From: Bacillota bacterium
GTDB taxonomy: Bacteria; Bacillota; Clostridia; Lachnospirales; Lachnospiraceae
Assembly (NCBI GenBank): GCA_023411555.1
Contig: JAEYOQ010000055.1
Coordinates: 62,001 to 126,000 of the forward strand
Length of the DNA: 64,000 nucleotides
Direction: 5' to 3'
How positions within the stretch are numbered: the stretch's first letter is position 1; each line of letters opens with the position of its first letter. This document shows positions 9,109 to 18,158 of this stretch, piece by piece. Position numbers and translations under genes: made by a program. Below the pieces are notes generated by a model. The model saw only the letters and a list, made by a program, of their open reading frames with translations. It was not told where the DNA came from and did no database searches.

Positions 9109-10299
9109 TTAATCAAATTTTCTGGATACGGAACGCTCCTCCAGCGCCTTTAACACTGCCTGAGGATTTTCGAATTTGCTTAAGAACATCATAGCAGCGA
9201 TAACATATGGTTTGTAGCTTGCCTCTTTGTATAAAGGATTGCGATAACGATCGAATACGGTAGCATCTACTTCGCCTTCCTTGCAGCTTACGCCGGTAAT
9301 ATCAGCAGGTAAGCAATGCATATAAAGAGCCTTGCCATCCTTAGTCAGCTTCATTAATTCTTCGGTACAAGCCCAGTCTTTGTGCTGTGCGTTCTGAGCT
9401 AATAATTCCTTCTCAAGAGCCTTGATGCCTTCGAAGTCATTGTTACCATATAATTCAGTACGTTTTTCCATAGCCTTGAAAGGAGCCCAGCTCTTCGGAT
9501 ATACGATATCAGCATCCTTGAATGCTTCAGCCATGTTATTGGTCTTTGTAAAGGAACCGCCGGATTTTGCTGCATTTTCCTTAGCGATTTCTTCTACCTC
9601 GCTCATAACCTCATAGCCTTCGGGATGAGCAAGTACAACATCCATACCCATACGTGTCATCAGACCGATGATACCCTGGGGAACAGATAGGGGCTTTCCG
9701 TAAGAAGGAGAGTAAGCCCAAGACATAGCGATCTTCTTGCCTTTAAGATTCTCAATACCGCCGAACTCATGAATGATATGAAGCATATCAGCCATAGATT
9801 GAGTGGGATGATCAATATCACACTGAAGATTAACCAGTGTAGGTCTCTGCTCAAGAATTCCGTCTTCATGGCCTAATTTTACTGACTCGGATACCTCACG
9901 CATGTAGGTGTTACCCTTGCCGATGTACATATCATCACGGATACCGATTACATCTGCCATGAAGGATACCATGTTAGCAGTCTCACGAACTGTTTCACCA
10001 TGAGCGATTTGGGACTTGCCCTCATCCAAATCCTGTACCTCAAGACCTAAGAGATTACAAGCAGATGCGAAGGAGAAACGGGTACGGGTGGAGTTGTCAC
10101 GGAAAATGGAAATACCTAGTCCGCTCTCGAATACCTTAGTAGAGATGTTGTTCTCTCTCATATAACGGAGTGCATCAGCAACGGTGAAGACAGCCTCTAG
10201 CTCGTCTGCGGATTTCTCCCAGGTTAATAAGAAGTCATTATTGTACATTTCCTTGAAATTCAACTTATTCAGCTTATCAATGTAATCCTGTAAATTCAT
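9109..10299 (-). CDS. ygeW: Knotted carbamoyltransferase YgeW
   Basis: A 396-residue member of the aspartate/ornithine carbamoyltransferase superfamily, in the YgeW branch found in purine and selenium-linked gene clusters. The carbamoyl-phosphate loop SxTRTR is at residues 70-74 (NSTRTRF), then LDEGKSQIAHGET, DHPTQSMADML, and HCLPAD near residue 330. The product it acts on is not established; within this pathway it is thought to transfer a carbamoyl group between phosphate and a ring-opened purine product. A good AAAAGGAG site precedes ATG 10299. It sits between ygeY and arcC, consistent with phosphorolysis of a carbamoylated intermediate to give carbamoyl phosphate. Confidence 0.93.
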   Translation of the reverse strand: MNLQDYIDKLNKLNFKEMYNNDFLLTWEKSADELEAVFTVADALRYMRENNISTKVFESGLGISIFRDNSTRTRFSFASACNLLGLEVQDLDEGKSQIAHGETVRETANMVSFMADVIGIRDDMYIGKGNTYMREVSESVKLGHEDGILEQRPTLVNLQCDIDHPTQSMADMLHIIHEFGGIENLKGKKIAMSWAYSPSYGKPLSVPQGIIGLMTRMGMDVVLAHPEGYEVMSEVEEIAKENAAKSGGSFTKTNNMAEAFKDADIVYPKSWAPFKAMEKRTELYGNNDFEGIKALEKELLAQNAQHKDWACTEELMKLTKDGKALYMHCLPADITGVSCKEGEVDATVFDRYRNPLYKEASYKPYVIAAMMFLSKFENPQAVLKALEERSVSRKFD

Positions 10300-10378
10300 A
10301 CTTATCTCCTTTTCTAATTACGTGCCATGCGGGATGATGCACGTGGTTTTTAATTAATTAATGGTAACTTTGTAGTGC
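10300..10378 (-). other. Intergenic hairpin between ygeY and ygeW
   Basis: A 6-bp stem, ACGTGC with GCACGT, spans 10320-10345 with a 13-base GC-containing loop. No T-run follows on the operon strand, so it is more likely an mRNA stability or processing element than a full terminator. Confidence 0.3.
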
Positions 10379-11683
10379 CTATTTGCAATACAATGTAGGA
10401 AGTGCTGCATAAACTGCTGCACATTTTACGAGGTCTTCCTTATAGGTCTTCTCGTTCGGAGCATGTGCCTGTGCTTCAGCACCAGGTCCGAAGCCGATGC
10501 AAGGAATTCCATTACGTCCCATGATAGAAACACCGTTAGTGGAGAAGGTCCACTTGTCGGTAAGAGGACGAGCTTTTCTCATAGCATCCGCATCCCCAGC
10601 ACCGCTTCTTGTGGTTCCGTAAAGGTTAGTATAAGCTTCTTCCATAGCCTTAGTAACAGCATGATCTTCCGGAATAACCCAGGTCGGGAAGTAGCATTCG
10701 ATAGGGTATACAAGGTTTGTATAGCTTGGTCTGTCATACTGATACATGCTTACGGTAGCATTGTACTTCTTTACGAAAGGAAGGTTACGAATTTCCTCTA
10801 AGCAGCTTTCCCAAGTCTCACCTGCTGTCATACGACGATCCAGGGAAACAGAACAGGAGTCAGCAACCGCACAGCGGCTGGGAGAGGTAAAGAAGATCTC
10901 AGAGGTGGTTACAGTACCGCGTCCTAAGAAACGAGCTTCCTTCCACTCAGGATTGTATTTCTCATCCAGCATCTTTACAAGACCCTTGATTTCCTTATCA
11001 TCAGAAGCATCATTTTCATTGAGGTCACGAACATTTTGAAGAATGTCAGCCATCTTGTAGATAGCATTGTCACCACGCTCCGGAGCGGAACCATGACAGG
11101 AAATGCCCTGCACATCGATGCGGATTTCCATACGTCCACGCTGTCCACGGTAGATACCACCGTCTGTAGGCTCGGTTGAAACTACGAACTCGGGTCTAAC
11201 CTTATCCTCATTAATAATATATTGCCAGCAGAGACCATCGCAATCCTCTTCCTGAACAGTACCGGTAACTAATACGGTATATTTATCACTTAATAAACCG
11301 AGATCCTTCATGATCTTAGCACCATATACTGCTGAAACAATACCGCCTAATTGGTCAGAGGTTCCGCGACCACCGATTTCGTCCTCTGATTCAAAACCTT
11401 CATAAGGATCAAAATTCCAGTTAGCTCTATTACCGATACCAACTGTATCGATATGTGCATCAAAACCGATTAAGGTCTTGCCGGTTCCCATATAGCCAAG
11501 AACATTACCCATAGGATCGATTACTACCTTATCGAAGTCTAAGGCTTTCATCTCAGCCTCGATACGTTTGATGTGACCTTCTTCGCCACAGCTCTCACCG
11601 GGAATAGCAACCAATTCACGAAGAAATTTGGTCATAGCGGGTAAATAATTTTCCGATGCCTGTTTGATCTTGTTAAAATCCAT
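10379..11683 (-). CDS. ygeY: YgeY-type M20 metallohydrolase (selenium/purine-cluster linked)
   Basis: A 434-residue zinc amidohydrolase of peptidase family M20 (ArgE/DapE/ACY1). Metal and catalytic residues appear in GFDAHIDTVG (His and Asp), GRGTSDQLGG, TVQEEDCDG (Glu-Glu) and a C-terminal AQAHAPNEKTY with the last His. A dimerisation lid lies between. YgeY members always travel with ygeW, ygeX and ygfK; the natural substrate is probably an N-carbamoyl or N-acyl amino compound of purine breakdown. ATG 11683 was chosen because AAGGAGG lies at 11693-11699; the frame extends in-phase to 11734 (residues MNILDVHKIDK) without a usable site. That upstream extension is part of a duplicated stretch described under findings. 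Confidence 0.92.
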   Translation of the reverse strand: MDFNKIKQASENYLPAMTKFLRELVAIPGESCGEEGHIKRIEAEMKALDFDKVVIDPMGNVLGYMGTGKTLIGFDAHIDTVGIGNRANWNFDPYEGFESEDEIGGRGTSDQLGGIVSAVYGAKIMKDLGLLSDKYTVLVTGTVQEEDCDGLCWQYIINEDKVRPEFVVSTEPTDGGIYRGQRGRMEIRIDVQGISCHGSAPERGDNAIYKMADILQNVRDLNENDASDDKEIKGLVKMLDEKYNPEWKEARFLGRGTVTTSEIFFTSPSRCAVADSCSVSLDRRMTAGETWESCLEEIRNLPFVKKYNATVSMYQYDRPSYTNLVYPIECYFPTWVIPEDHAVTKAMEEAYTNLYGTTRSGAGDADAMRKARPLTDKWTFSTNGVSIMGRNGIPCIGFGPGAEAQAHAPNEKTYKEDLVKCAAVYAALPTLYCK

Positions 11684-11707
11684 TCTATTTTCCTCCTTAT
11701 CTATTTT

Positions 11708-11795
11708 ATGAACATCAAGAATGTTCATAGGCATTCACTCTGATCGTATTGCTCATTAGCTTCTTATATATATGATGAACATCAAGATTGTTCAT
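11708..11795 (-). repeat. Two copies of a 21-bp inverted-repeat element upstream of ygeY
   Basis: Copies lie at 11708-11728 and 11775-11795. Each consists of ATGAACA, a 7-base centre and TGTTCAT, and the two differ at a single base. Similarity continues further on the minus strand, making about 36 bases of imperfect direct repeat that includes the start of the in-phase extension of ygeY. The copies could be paired operator sites, mRNA hairpins or the remains of a local duplication. Confidence 0.6.
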
Positions 11796-11798
11796 CAT
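11715..11798 (-). CDS. Possible 27-codon upstream ORF before ygeY
   Basis: On the minus strand an ATG-ATG start at 11798 has GGAG six bases upstream. It opens a frame beginning MMNNLDVHHIYKKLMS that closes at 11715, just inside the next repeat copy. Its start resembles the in-phase N-terminal extension of ygeY (MNILDVHKIDK). It may be a real leader peptide or only a by-product of the duplication. Confidence is low. Confidence 0.25.
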   Translation of the reverse strand: MMNNLDVHHIYKKLMSNTIRVNAYEHS

Positions 11799-11890
11799 CT
11801 TTCACTCCGCTCGCTTCCTTACAAACAAGCCTGCTATGCAAATGTCTTGCTTGCTATGCGAGTGCCTTTCTCGCATTAAGCTCACTACGT

Positions 11891-13099
11891 TTATTTATAG
11901 TCTTTTCCATCCCAAACAATTTCTTTGTAGCGTTCAGGATCGGTATCACCTTCTGTTGAGAAGAGAAGAACCTTTGAGTTCTCATCCAGCTTTAAAGTAT
12001 TCTTTAATTCTACTAGCTCAGGATTGGTCATAATTTCAACTAACACACCAAAGGGAGCGGCACCGGACTCACCGGATACAACCTGAGGGTCACCTTTGAT
12101 TGGAGCACTCATCATTCTCATGGCCTTTGCAGCAACCCAGTCAGGAGCAGCAACGAATACTGAAACATGATTCTTTAAGATATCCCAAGAGATGGTGTTC
12201 GGTTCACCGCAGGCAAGACCTGCCATGATGGTCTGCATATCACCGTCTACATAGTACTCTTTACCATCACCGGCAACAGCACCCTTGTAGAGGCAAGCAG
12301 CAGCATCGGCTTCTACAACCACTACGGTAGGAGGATTATCAGGATACATATTAGCAAAGTAGCCTTGAACAGCTCCTGCCAAAGAACCAACTCCTGCCTG
12401 AACAAATACGTGAGTAGGACGATCGGTTCCAAACCCTTTCAGTTGCTCGCTGGCTTCCATTGCCATAGTGCCATAACCCTGCATAATCCAGGAAGGAATT
12501 TCTTCATAGCCTTCCCAAGCTGTATCTTGTACTACGACGCCGTTCTGTGTCTGGGCAGCGGCAGCAGCGGCCATACGAACACATTCATCATAATTAACTT
12601 CTTCTATTGTAGCAGTAGCGCCTTCTGCCTTAATGTTGTCAAGCCTAGTCTGGGTGGAGCCCTTCGGCATGTAGACAACTGCCTTCTGCTTTAAGCGGTT
12701 TGCTGCCCAGGCAACGCCACGACCATGATTGCCGTCAGTAGCGGTAAAGAAAGTGGCCTGACCAAACTCTTGTCTAAGCTTATCGCTGGTTAATGTTTCA
12801 AAATCAAGTTCGGATACATCCCGATTTGTCTTCTGAGCTATGTAGCGTGCCATAGCAAAGGAGCCCCCCAGAACCTTAAAAGCATTTAAGCCGAATCGAT
12901 AGGATTCATCCTTAACATAAAGCTCCTTCAGTCCCAGATAGGATGCCATTTGATTTAGATTTGCCAGGGGTGTGGGTTCATAGCCGGGAATTGTCTGATG
13001 AAAGTCCCGAGCTTTCTTCACTTCTGACGCATCCATTACCTTAAGGTTTAAATCGGCGGTTTTGGGCATATTGTTTTTAACCCATTTGATCTTATCCAT
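11891..13099 (-). CDS. dpaL: 2,3-diaminopropionate ammonia-lyase
   Basis: A 402-residue PLP enzyme (YgeX in E. coli) that converts 2,3-diaminopropionate to pyruvate and two ammonia. The PLP lysine is K75 in RFGLNAFKVLGG, followed by the substrate and phosphate-binding stretches TDGNHGRGVAWAA and QAGVGSLAGAVQGYF. The end motif LLFSTEGDTDPERY matches the family. The start at 13099 has GGAGG eight bases upstream. It is the promoter-proximal gene of the minus operon and diverges from ssnA across a 619-base AT-rich region. Its pyruvate would feed central metabolism, making it the carbon exit of the pathway. Confidence 0.95.
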   Translation of the reverse strand: MDKIKWVKNNMPKTADLNLKVMDASEVKKARDFHQTIPGYEPTPLANLNQMASYLGLKELYVKDESYRFGLNAFKVLGGSFAMARYIAQKTNRDVSELDFETLTSDKLRQEFGQATFFTATDGNHGRGVAWAANRLKQKAVVYMPKGSTQTRLDNIKAEGATATIEEVNYDECVRMAAAAAAQTQNGVVVQDTAWEGYEEIPSWIMQGYGTMAMEASEQLKGFGTDRPTHVFVQAGVGSLAGAVQGYFANMYPDNPPTVVVVEADAAACLYKGAVAGDGKEYYVDGDMQTIMAGLACGEPNTISWDILKNHVSVFVAAPDWVAAKAMRMMSAPIKGDPQVVSGESGAAPFGVLVEIMTNPELVELKNTLKLDENSKVLLFSTEGDTDPERYKEIVWDGKDYK

Positions 13100-13365
13100 G
13101 ATAACCTCCTAGATATGTAATAACATTACTTGTTAAAAGCCTCATGCATCCTGTCAAAATTATCGAGCAACTATCAGCCGCTTAAGAGATATGATATCTC
13201 ATACCTCAAAAAATCGTCAAAGCGTACACTTATAAAAGCGCATATCGTGAAAAGTTTGTAGCAATGCTCACTTTTTTAAATAGAAGTATGATAAATTTCT
13301 TAAGAATTAACCTCTCATGCAAGAAGCTTATGTGCAATTATCCTAAACTGTATATCATATGATTC

Positions 13366-13393
13366 ATCATAGCATATAAAAATAAAAAATCAA
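13366..13393 (-). promoter_or_regulatory. Candidate promoter of the dpaL operon
   Basis: On the minus strand TTGATT (13388-13393) and TATGAT (13366-13371) are separated by 16 bases. Both boxes are good matches to the sigma-A consensus. Transcription would begin near 13358, giving a leader of about 260 bases before dpaL. Confidence 0.45.
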
Positions 13394-13633
13394 TATATTT
13401 TTCTGCAAAAAATAAAATTTTTGATTTTTTTACAATTTCAATTGATTTTACATTATGTTGGTGATAAACTATAAATAAATGAAATATTATATGCTAAACT
13501 GTGAGAAATGCACAAAACATAGGCGATTTGTTGTTGATAAAGACGAATATACTAAAGATCATCTAAAATCAACTTGTTAAAATTTATTTTTTTTAAAAAC
13601 TAATTAGATTGATTAGTCAAACAATGCAGCGAA

Positions 13634-13662
13634 TTGAACAACTTAATTAAAAAAATTATAGA
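13634..13662 (+). promoter_or_regulatory. Candidate promoter of the ssnA operon
   Basis: TTGAAC (13634-13639) and TATAGA (13657-13662) are 17 bases apart, followed by a leader of about 50 bases to the ssnA start. The -10 box is imperfect and the region is AT-rich, so chance matches are possible. Confidence 0.4.
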
Positions 13663-13718
13663 CATATGGGAATAATAGCCTATAATGTCGAATGGTGTTA
13701 GTAAGAAAGGAGATAACT

Positions 13719-15050
13719 ATGGTACTGATCGGTAATGGAAGAGTGATAACCAGAGATAAGGACAGACCCTTGATTGAGAACGGTGCTGTTCTTGTAGAAG
13801 GAAACCGCATTGTAAAGGTAGGAAACACAGAGGAGCTGAGGAAAGAGCATGCCGAAGCAGATTGGGTTGATGCAAAGGGTGGCTTGATTATGCCCGGCCT
13901 CATTAATACACACAATCATATCTATAGTGCTATGGCAAGGGGATTATCTATTAATAATTATAATCCGAAGGGTTTCTTAGATATTCTGGATGGACTGTGG
14001 TGGAATATTGACCGCCATCTTACTCTGGAACAGACAAGGCAGAGCGCTATTGCTACCTATATTGATTGCATTAAGAATGGAGTAACCACAGTGTTCGACC
14101 ATCATGCGAGCTTTGGAAGCATAACAAACAGCTTATTCACGATTGCTGATGCAGCAAAAGATCTAGGTGTCCGTACTTGTCTGTGTTATGAAGTCTCCGA
14201 TCGTGATGGTGAAGAGAAGATGAAAGCCAGCGTAAAGGAGAATGCAGAATTTATTCAGTATTCGGCAAAGCAGTCGGATGATATGCTAAAGGGTATGATG
14301 GGTATGCATGCAGCCTTTACCATATCGGATCAAACCTTCGCCTACTGCAGGGAGAACACACCGGAGTCAGTTGGATATCACATTCACGTGGCTGAGGGTA
14401 TTGAGGATTTACATGCCTCTCTTAAAAATCATAGCAAGAGAATTGTAAACCGATTAATGGATGTGGGAATTCTTGGACCGAAGACTATCGCAGCTCATTG
14501 TATCTATGTCAATGGACAGGAGATGGAGCTTCTTAAGGAAACAGATACGATGGTGGTACATAATCCGGAATCCAATATGGGTAATGCATGTGGTTGTCCC
14601 CCTACCATGGAGATCTTCCATCGTGGTATATTAACCGGTTTGGGAACAGACGGGTATACCAATGATATGTTTGAATCCTACAAAGTAGCAAATATTTTAC
14701 ACAAACATCATCTGTGTGATGCAACAGCAGCTTGGGGTGAGGTTCCGGCTATGCTGTTTGAAGGAAATGCAAAGATAGCAAACAGATACTTTGAGACACC
14801 CCTTGGTGTATTAAAGGAAGGCTACGCAGCAGATATCATTGTAGCGGATTATGATCCGCTTACACCACTTACAGCAGATAACATCAATGGACATTTACTG
14901 TTTGGTATGAACGGAAGTAAGGTAGTAACTACCATGATTAATGGTAAGGTTCTTATGAAGGATAGAGAGCTTTTATATGTCGATGAAGCTAAGGCTATGG
15001 CTGATTGCAGACAACAGGCACAATTACTGGAAAGAAGCATTAACGGATAG
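13719..15050 (+). CDS. ssnA: Putative aminohydrolase SsnA
   Basis: A 443-residue amidohydrolase-superfamily protein related to guanine and chlorohydrolase deaminases. Metal and catalytic residues are visible in order: NTHNHIYSAMARG (HxH), YHIHVAEG (His), IAAHCIYV (His) and GLGTDGYTND (Asp). The family member in E. coli sits in the same purine and selenium gene set. It probably deaminates a purine or hydrolyses a purine-derived ring. Start ATG 13719 follows AAAGGAG at 13706-13712; the in-frame extension from 13692 has no site. It leads the plus-strand operon and ends 12 bases before ygfK. The substrate is not established. Confidence 0.92.
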   Translation: MVLIGNGRVITRDKDRPLIENGAVLVEGNRIVKVGNTEELRKEHAEADWVDAKGGLIMPGLINTHNHIYSAMARGLSINNYNPKGFLDILDGLWWNIDRHLTLEQTRQSAIATYIDCIKNGVTTVFDHHASFGSITNSLFTIADAAKDLGVRTCLCYEVSDRDGEEKMKASVKENAEFIQYSAKQSDDMLKGMMGMHAAFTISDQTFAYCRENTPESVGYHIHVAEGIEDLHASLKNHSKRIVNRLMDVGILGPKTIAAHCIYVNGQEMELLKETDTMVVHNPESNMGNACGCPPTMEIFHRGILTGLGTDGYTNDMFESYKVANILHKHHLCDATAAWGEVPAMLFEGNAKIANRYFETPLGVLKEGYAADIIVADYDPLTPLTADNINGHLLFGMNGSKVVTTMINGKVLMKDRELLYVDEAKAMADCRQQAQLLERSING

Positions 15051-15062
15051 GAGGATAATAAA

Positions 15063-18059
15063 ATGGGAGATAGGATGACACCGATACCATTTCATAATTT
15101 GATGGATTGGATTTTTGAAGAAAAGCAGGGAACCGGAAAAGTCTTTGGAGTAAGAAGACCTTTTATAAAGGAAAAGAAGCAGGCTTTGCACATCTTTGGT
15201 GAAAAGCTGGAGCTGCCTTTTGGTCCGGCAGCCGGTCCAAATACCCAGCTTGCACAAAATATTGTGGCAGCCTACTATACAGGGAATCGTTTCTTTGAGC
15301 TAAAAACTGTGCAGATTCTGGATGGTGAGGATCTGCCTGTGAATAAGCCTTGTATTTTGGCAGACGATGAGGGTTATAATTGTGAATGGTCCACGGAGCT
15401 TCGGGTTCCGGAGGCATTGGAGGAATATATTAAGGCGTGGTTTGCCTTAAAGGTTATCGCTAGAGAATTCGAGCTTGGCGATAGCGATGGATTTATATTT
15501 AATATGAGTGTTGGCTATGACCTCGCAGGAATTAAGTCAGAAAAGATAGATACCTTCATCAATCAGCTGATGGATGGACGAAAGGCACCGATCTGGCAGG
15601 AATGTATGGATTATCTCCTAGCTAATCTGCATAAGTTTAAGAAGGTGGACAAAGCGTTCATCGAAAGCATATCGCCTAAGGTATGTACCTCGGTTACCGT
15701 ATCTACCCTACATGGTTGCCCTCCCCAGGAGATTGAAAGCATTGCCACCTACCTTATTAAGGAGAAGCATCTGAATACCTTTGTAAAATGTAATCCTACC
15801 CTTCTCGGCTATGAGACAGCAAGAGATATAATGGATCGTATGGGCTATGGTTATGTTGTATTCGGTGATTTCCACTTCAAGGATGATCTTCAGTTTGAGG
15901 ATGCGGTTCCTATGCTTAGAAGACTTCAGGAGAAAGCGGCGGAGGAAGGGCTGGAGTTCGGTGTAAAGCTGACGAATACCTTCCCGGTAGATGTTACAAG
16001 AAAAGAGCTTCCCAGCGAAGAAATGTACATGTCCGGACGGTCTCTAGCGGCCCTGTCCTTATCTGTGGCATATAAGCTGTCCAAGGCCTTTGATGGGAAG
16101 CTTCGTATCTCCTATTCCGGTGGTGCAGATTATTTTAATGTGGATAAGATATATAACCTTGGCATCTGGCCAATCACCATGGCTACTACCTATCTTAAGA
16201 CCGGTGGTTATCAGAGAGGTAATCAGATAGCAAGGAAACTAGAAAAATTGGAATATAAGGAGTTCAGTGGAATTAATGTAGAGGAGCTTGGTGAGTTTAT
16301 CAAAGAGGTTATGACGGATAAGCATTATACCAAGGGAATGAAGCCACTACCCTCCAGAAAGATTAATGCTCAGGTACCCTTGATCAATTGCTTTATCGCT
16401 CCCTGTAATAAGCAATGTCCGATCGAACAGGATATTCCTACCTATTTAAAGTTGGTTAAGAATGGCGAATATCTGCAGGCTCTAAAGGTAATAACAGATA
16501 AGAATGCACTTCCTTTTATCACCGGAACGATCTGCAGCCATACCTGTATGAATAAATGTACCCGTAACTTCTATGAGGAGTCCTTAAAGATCCGCGATGC
16601 CAAATTAGTGGCAGCCAAGAATGGGTATGAGGAACTTATTAAGGAGCTGAAGCCTTCTGGTCAACGTAAGGATAAGAAGGTTGCAGTAATCGGTGCAGGA
16701 GCCGCTGGTATTGCCAGTGCTTTCTTCTTAGCAAGAGAGGGAGCTGATGTTACTGTATTTGAGAAGAGGGGAGAAGCAGGCGGTATCGTAAGATATATCG
16801 TACCGGAATTCAGAATACCTAGGGAAGATGTAGAAAAGGATGTCAGCTTAGCGAAGGCAATGGGAGCTAAGTTTGTATACAACCATCCGGTTACTGATCT
16901 TAAGGAACTGAAGGATGCCGGTTATGAGGAAATCATATTAGCAATTGGTGCCAATAAGGGTATGCCTCTTGGTATTGACTGTGAGAAGGAAATAAATGCG
17001 ATTGAATTCCTGGATGCCTGCCGTAATCGTCCCGAGACCCTTACCCTTGGTAAGAATGTTGCCATTATCGGAGCGGGTAATACCGCAATGGATGCTGCAC
17101 GAGCAGCGAAGAGAATGCCAGGAGTGGAGCATGTATATATCGTTTATCGCCGTACCGTAACATATATGCCTGCAGATGAGGAGGAGCTTGAGCTGGCTCT
17201 TCACGATGGGGTAGAACTTCTTGAGCTTCTGGCTCCGGTAAGCCATAAGAATGGTAAGCTACTTTGCCATAAGATGGTACTTGGTGAGATGGATGCCTCT
17301 GGCAGACAGAAACCCATAGAGACAGAGGAAGAGGTTATTCTTGATATCGACACAGTAGTAGCTTCCCTAGGTGAAAAGGTGGATGGTTCCTTCTATGAGT
17401 CCTTGGGCTTAAAGGTGAATAAATATGGTGTTGCTGAGTATAACTCTGAAACCATGGAGACCTCGGTGAAGAATGTTTATGTAGCCGGTGACGGTGCAGG
17501 TGGCCCGGCAACGGTTGTTGAAGCCATCCGTGATGCTTCTAGGGCAGTCAATGCAATTCTTGGCATTGAGCCCAGAGCTTCTATTGAGAACCCGCTTCAG
17601 GAGAATGAGATCTCTGAGAAGAAGGGTGTACTGGAAGCAGCATTAAAGGCAGAAGAAGATGGAAAGCGCTGCTTAGAATGTAATAAGATCTGTGAGGCTT
17701 GTACTGAGGTTTGTCCCAATAGGGCGAATGTATCTATCTTTGTACACGGTGCAAAGCAGCCCCAGATTCTGCATATAGATTATATGTGTAATGAATGCGG
17801 TAACTGCAAGAGCTTCTGTCCTTATGACAGTGCTCCTTACAAAGACAAATTCACTCTGTTTAGAACATTGGAGGATTTTGAGGATAGCGAAAATCAGGGC
17901 TTTGTACCCTTGGATATGGAGAAGGCACTCTTTAGAGTACGTCTCGGAGGCAAGATTCAGGACGTAGACCTGAAGGACATATTCTGTGACCTGTATGTAG
18001 AGATTAAGAATCTGATGTTAACGGTTTATCATGATTACCGCTACTTAATGCTACAATAA
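15063..18059 (+). CDS. ygfK: YgfK: FAD/NAD(P)- and Fe-S-containing oxidoreductase (putative selenate reductase subunit family)
   Basis: A 998-residue multi-domain flavoprotein. The N-terminal 430 residues resemble a dihydroorotate/dihydropyrimidine dehydrogenase-type TIM barrel (FGPAAGPNTQLAQN, SVTVSTLHGCPP, ISYSGGADY). A GltB/DPD-like cysteine domain follows (NKQCPIEQDIPTYL, then CSHTCMNKCTRNF). Next come an FAD fold (VAVIGAGAAGIASAFFLA) and an NAD(P)H fold (VAIIGAGNTAMDAARAAKR). Two 4Fe-4S-type clusters are suggested at the C-terminus (CLECNKICEACTEVCPN and CNECGNCKSFCPYD). This makes an electron bridge between NAD(P)H and Fe-S partners, or a pyrimidine-type ring reductase. The start at 15063 follows AGGAGG overlapping the ssnA stop. 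No FAD subunit of xanthine dehydrogenase is present nearby, so YgfK is the obvious candidate partner for xdh. Confidence 0.92.
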   Translation: MGDRMTPIPFHNLMDWIFEEKQGTGKVFGVRRPFIKEKKQALHIFGEKLELPFGPAAGPNTQLAQNIVAAYYTGNRFFELKTVQILDGEDLPVNKPCILADDEGYNCEWSTELRVPEALEEYIKAWFALKVIAREFELGDSDGFIFNMSVGYDLAGIKSEKIDTFINQLMDGRKAPIWQECMDYLLANLHKFKKVDKAFIESISPKVCTSVTVSTLHGCPPQEIESIATYLIKEKHLNTFVKCNPTLLGYETARDIMDRMGYGYVVFGDFHFKDDLQFEDAVPMLRRLQEKAAEEGLEFGVKLTNTFPVDVTRKELPSEEMYMSGRSLAALSLSVAYKLSKAFDGKLRISYSGGADYFNVDKIYNLGIWPITMATTYLKTGGYQRGNQIARKLEKLEYKEFSGINVEELGEFIKEVMTDKHYTKGMKPLPSRKINAQVPLINCFIAPCNKQCPIEQDIPTYLKLVKNGEYLQALKVITDKNALPFITGTICSHTCMNKCTRNFYEESLKIRDAKLVAAKNGYEELIKELKPSGQRKDKKVAVIGAGAAGIASAFFLAREGADVTVFEKRGEAGGIVRYIVPEFRIPREDVEKDVSLAKAMGAKFVYNHPVTDLKELKDAGYEEIILAIGANKGMPLGIDCEKEINAIEFLDACRNRPETLTLGKNVAIIGAGNTAMDAARAAKRMPGVEHVYIVYRRTVTYMPADEEELELALHDGVELLELLAPVSHKNGKLLCHKMVLGEMDASGRQKPIETEEEVILDIDTVVASLGEKVDGSFYESLGLKVNKYGVAEYNSETMETSVKNVYVAGDGAGGPATVVEAIRDASRAVNAILGIEPRASIENPLQENEISEKKGVLEAALKAEEDGKRCLECNKICEACTEVCPNRANVSIFVHGAKQPQILHIDYMCNECGNCKSFCPYDSAPYKDKFTLFRTLEDFEDSENQGFVPLDMEKALFRVRLGGKIQDVDLKDIFCDLYVEIKNLMLTVYHDYRYLMLQ

Positions 18060-18158
18060 TCTATACTAATCCGTATCTCCGAAATATTCAAAGGCTTTTT
18101 AATTAGCTGGAAGAATGAAGGGGTTACCAGTAATCAATTGACAGGAGGGATGAAGGTT

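Larger units (their letters stand above)
13100..13718. other. Divergent intergenic control region of the purine locus
   Basis: This 619-base, very AT-rich stretch separates dpaL (minus) from ssnA (plus). It holds one candidate promoter on each strand, listed separately, and a short palindrome AGATAT-G-ATATCT near 13177-13189 that could be an operator. I recognise no riboswitch. The dpaL side would have an untranslated leader of about 260 bases. Confidence 0.5.

Noticed and set aside
11834..11880. Hairpin-like repeats ATGCGAG/CTCGCAT near the ygeY-dpaL gap as a terminator
   Set aside because: The stem is short, has no T-run on the minus strand and lies inside the operon, so it is not called a terminator.
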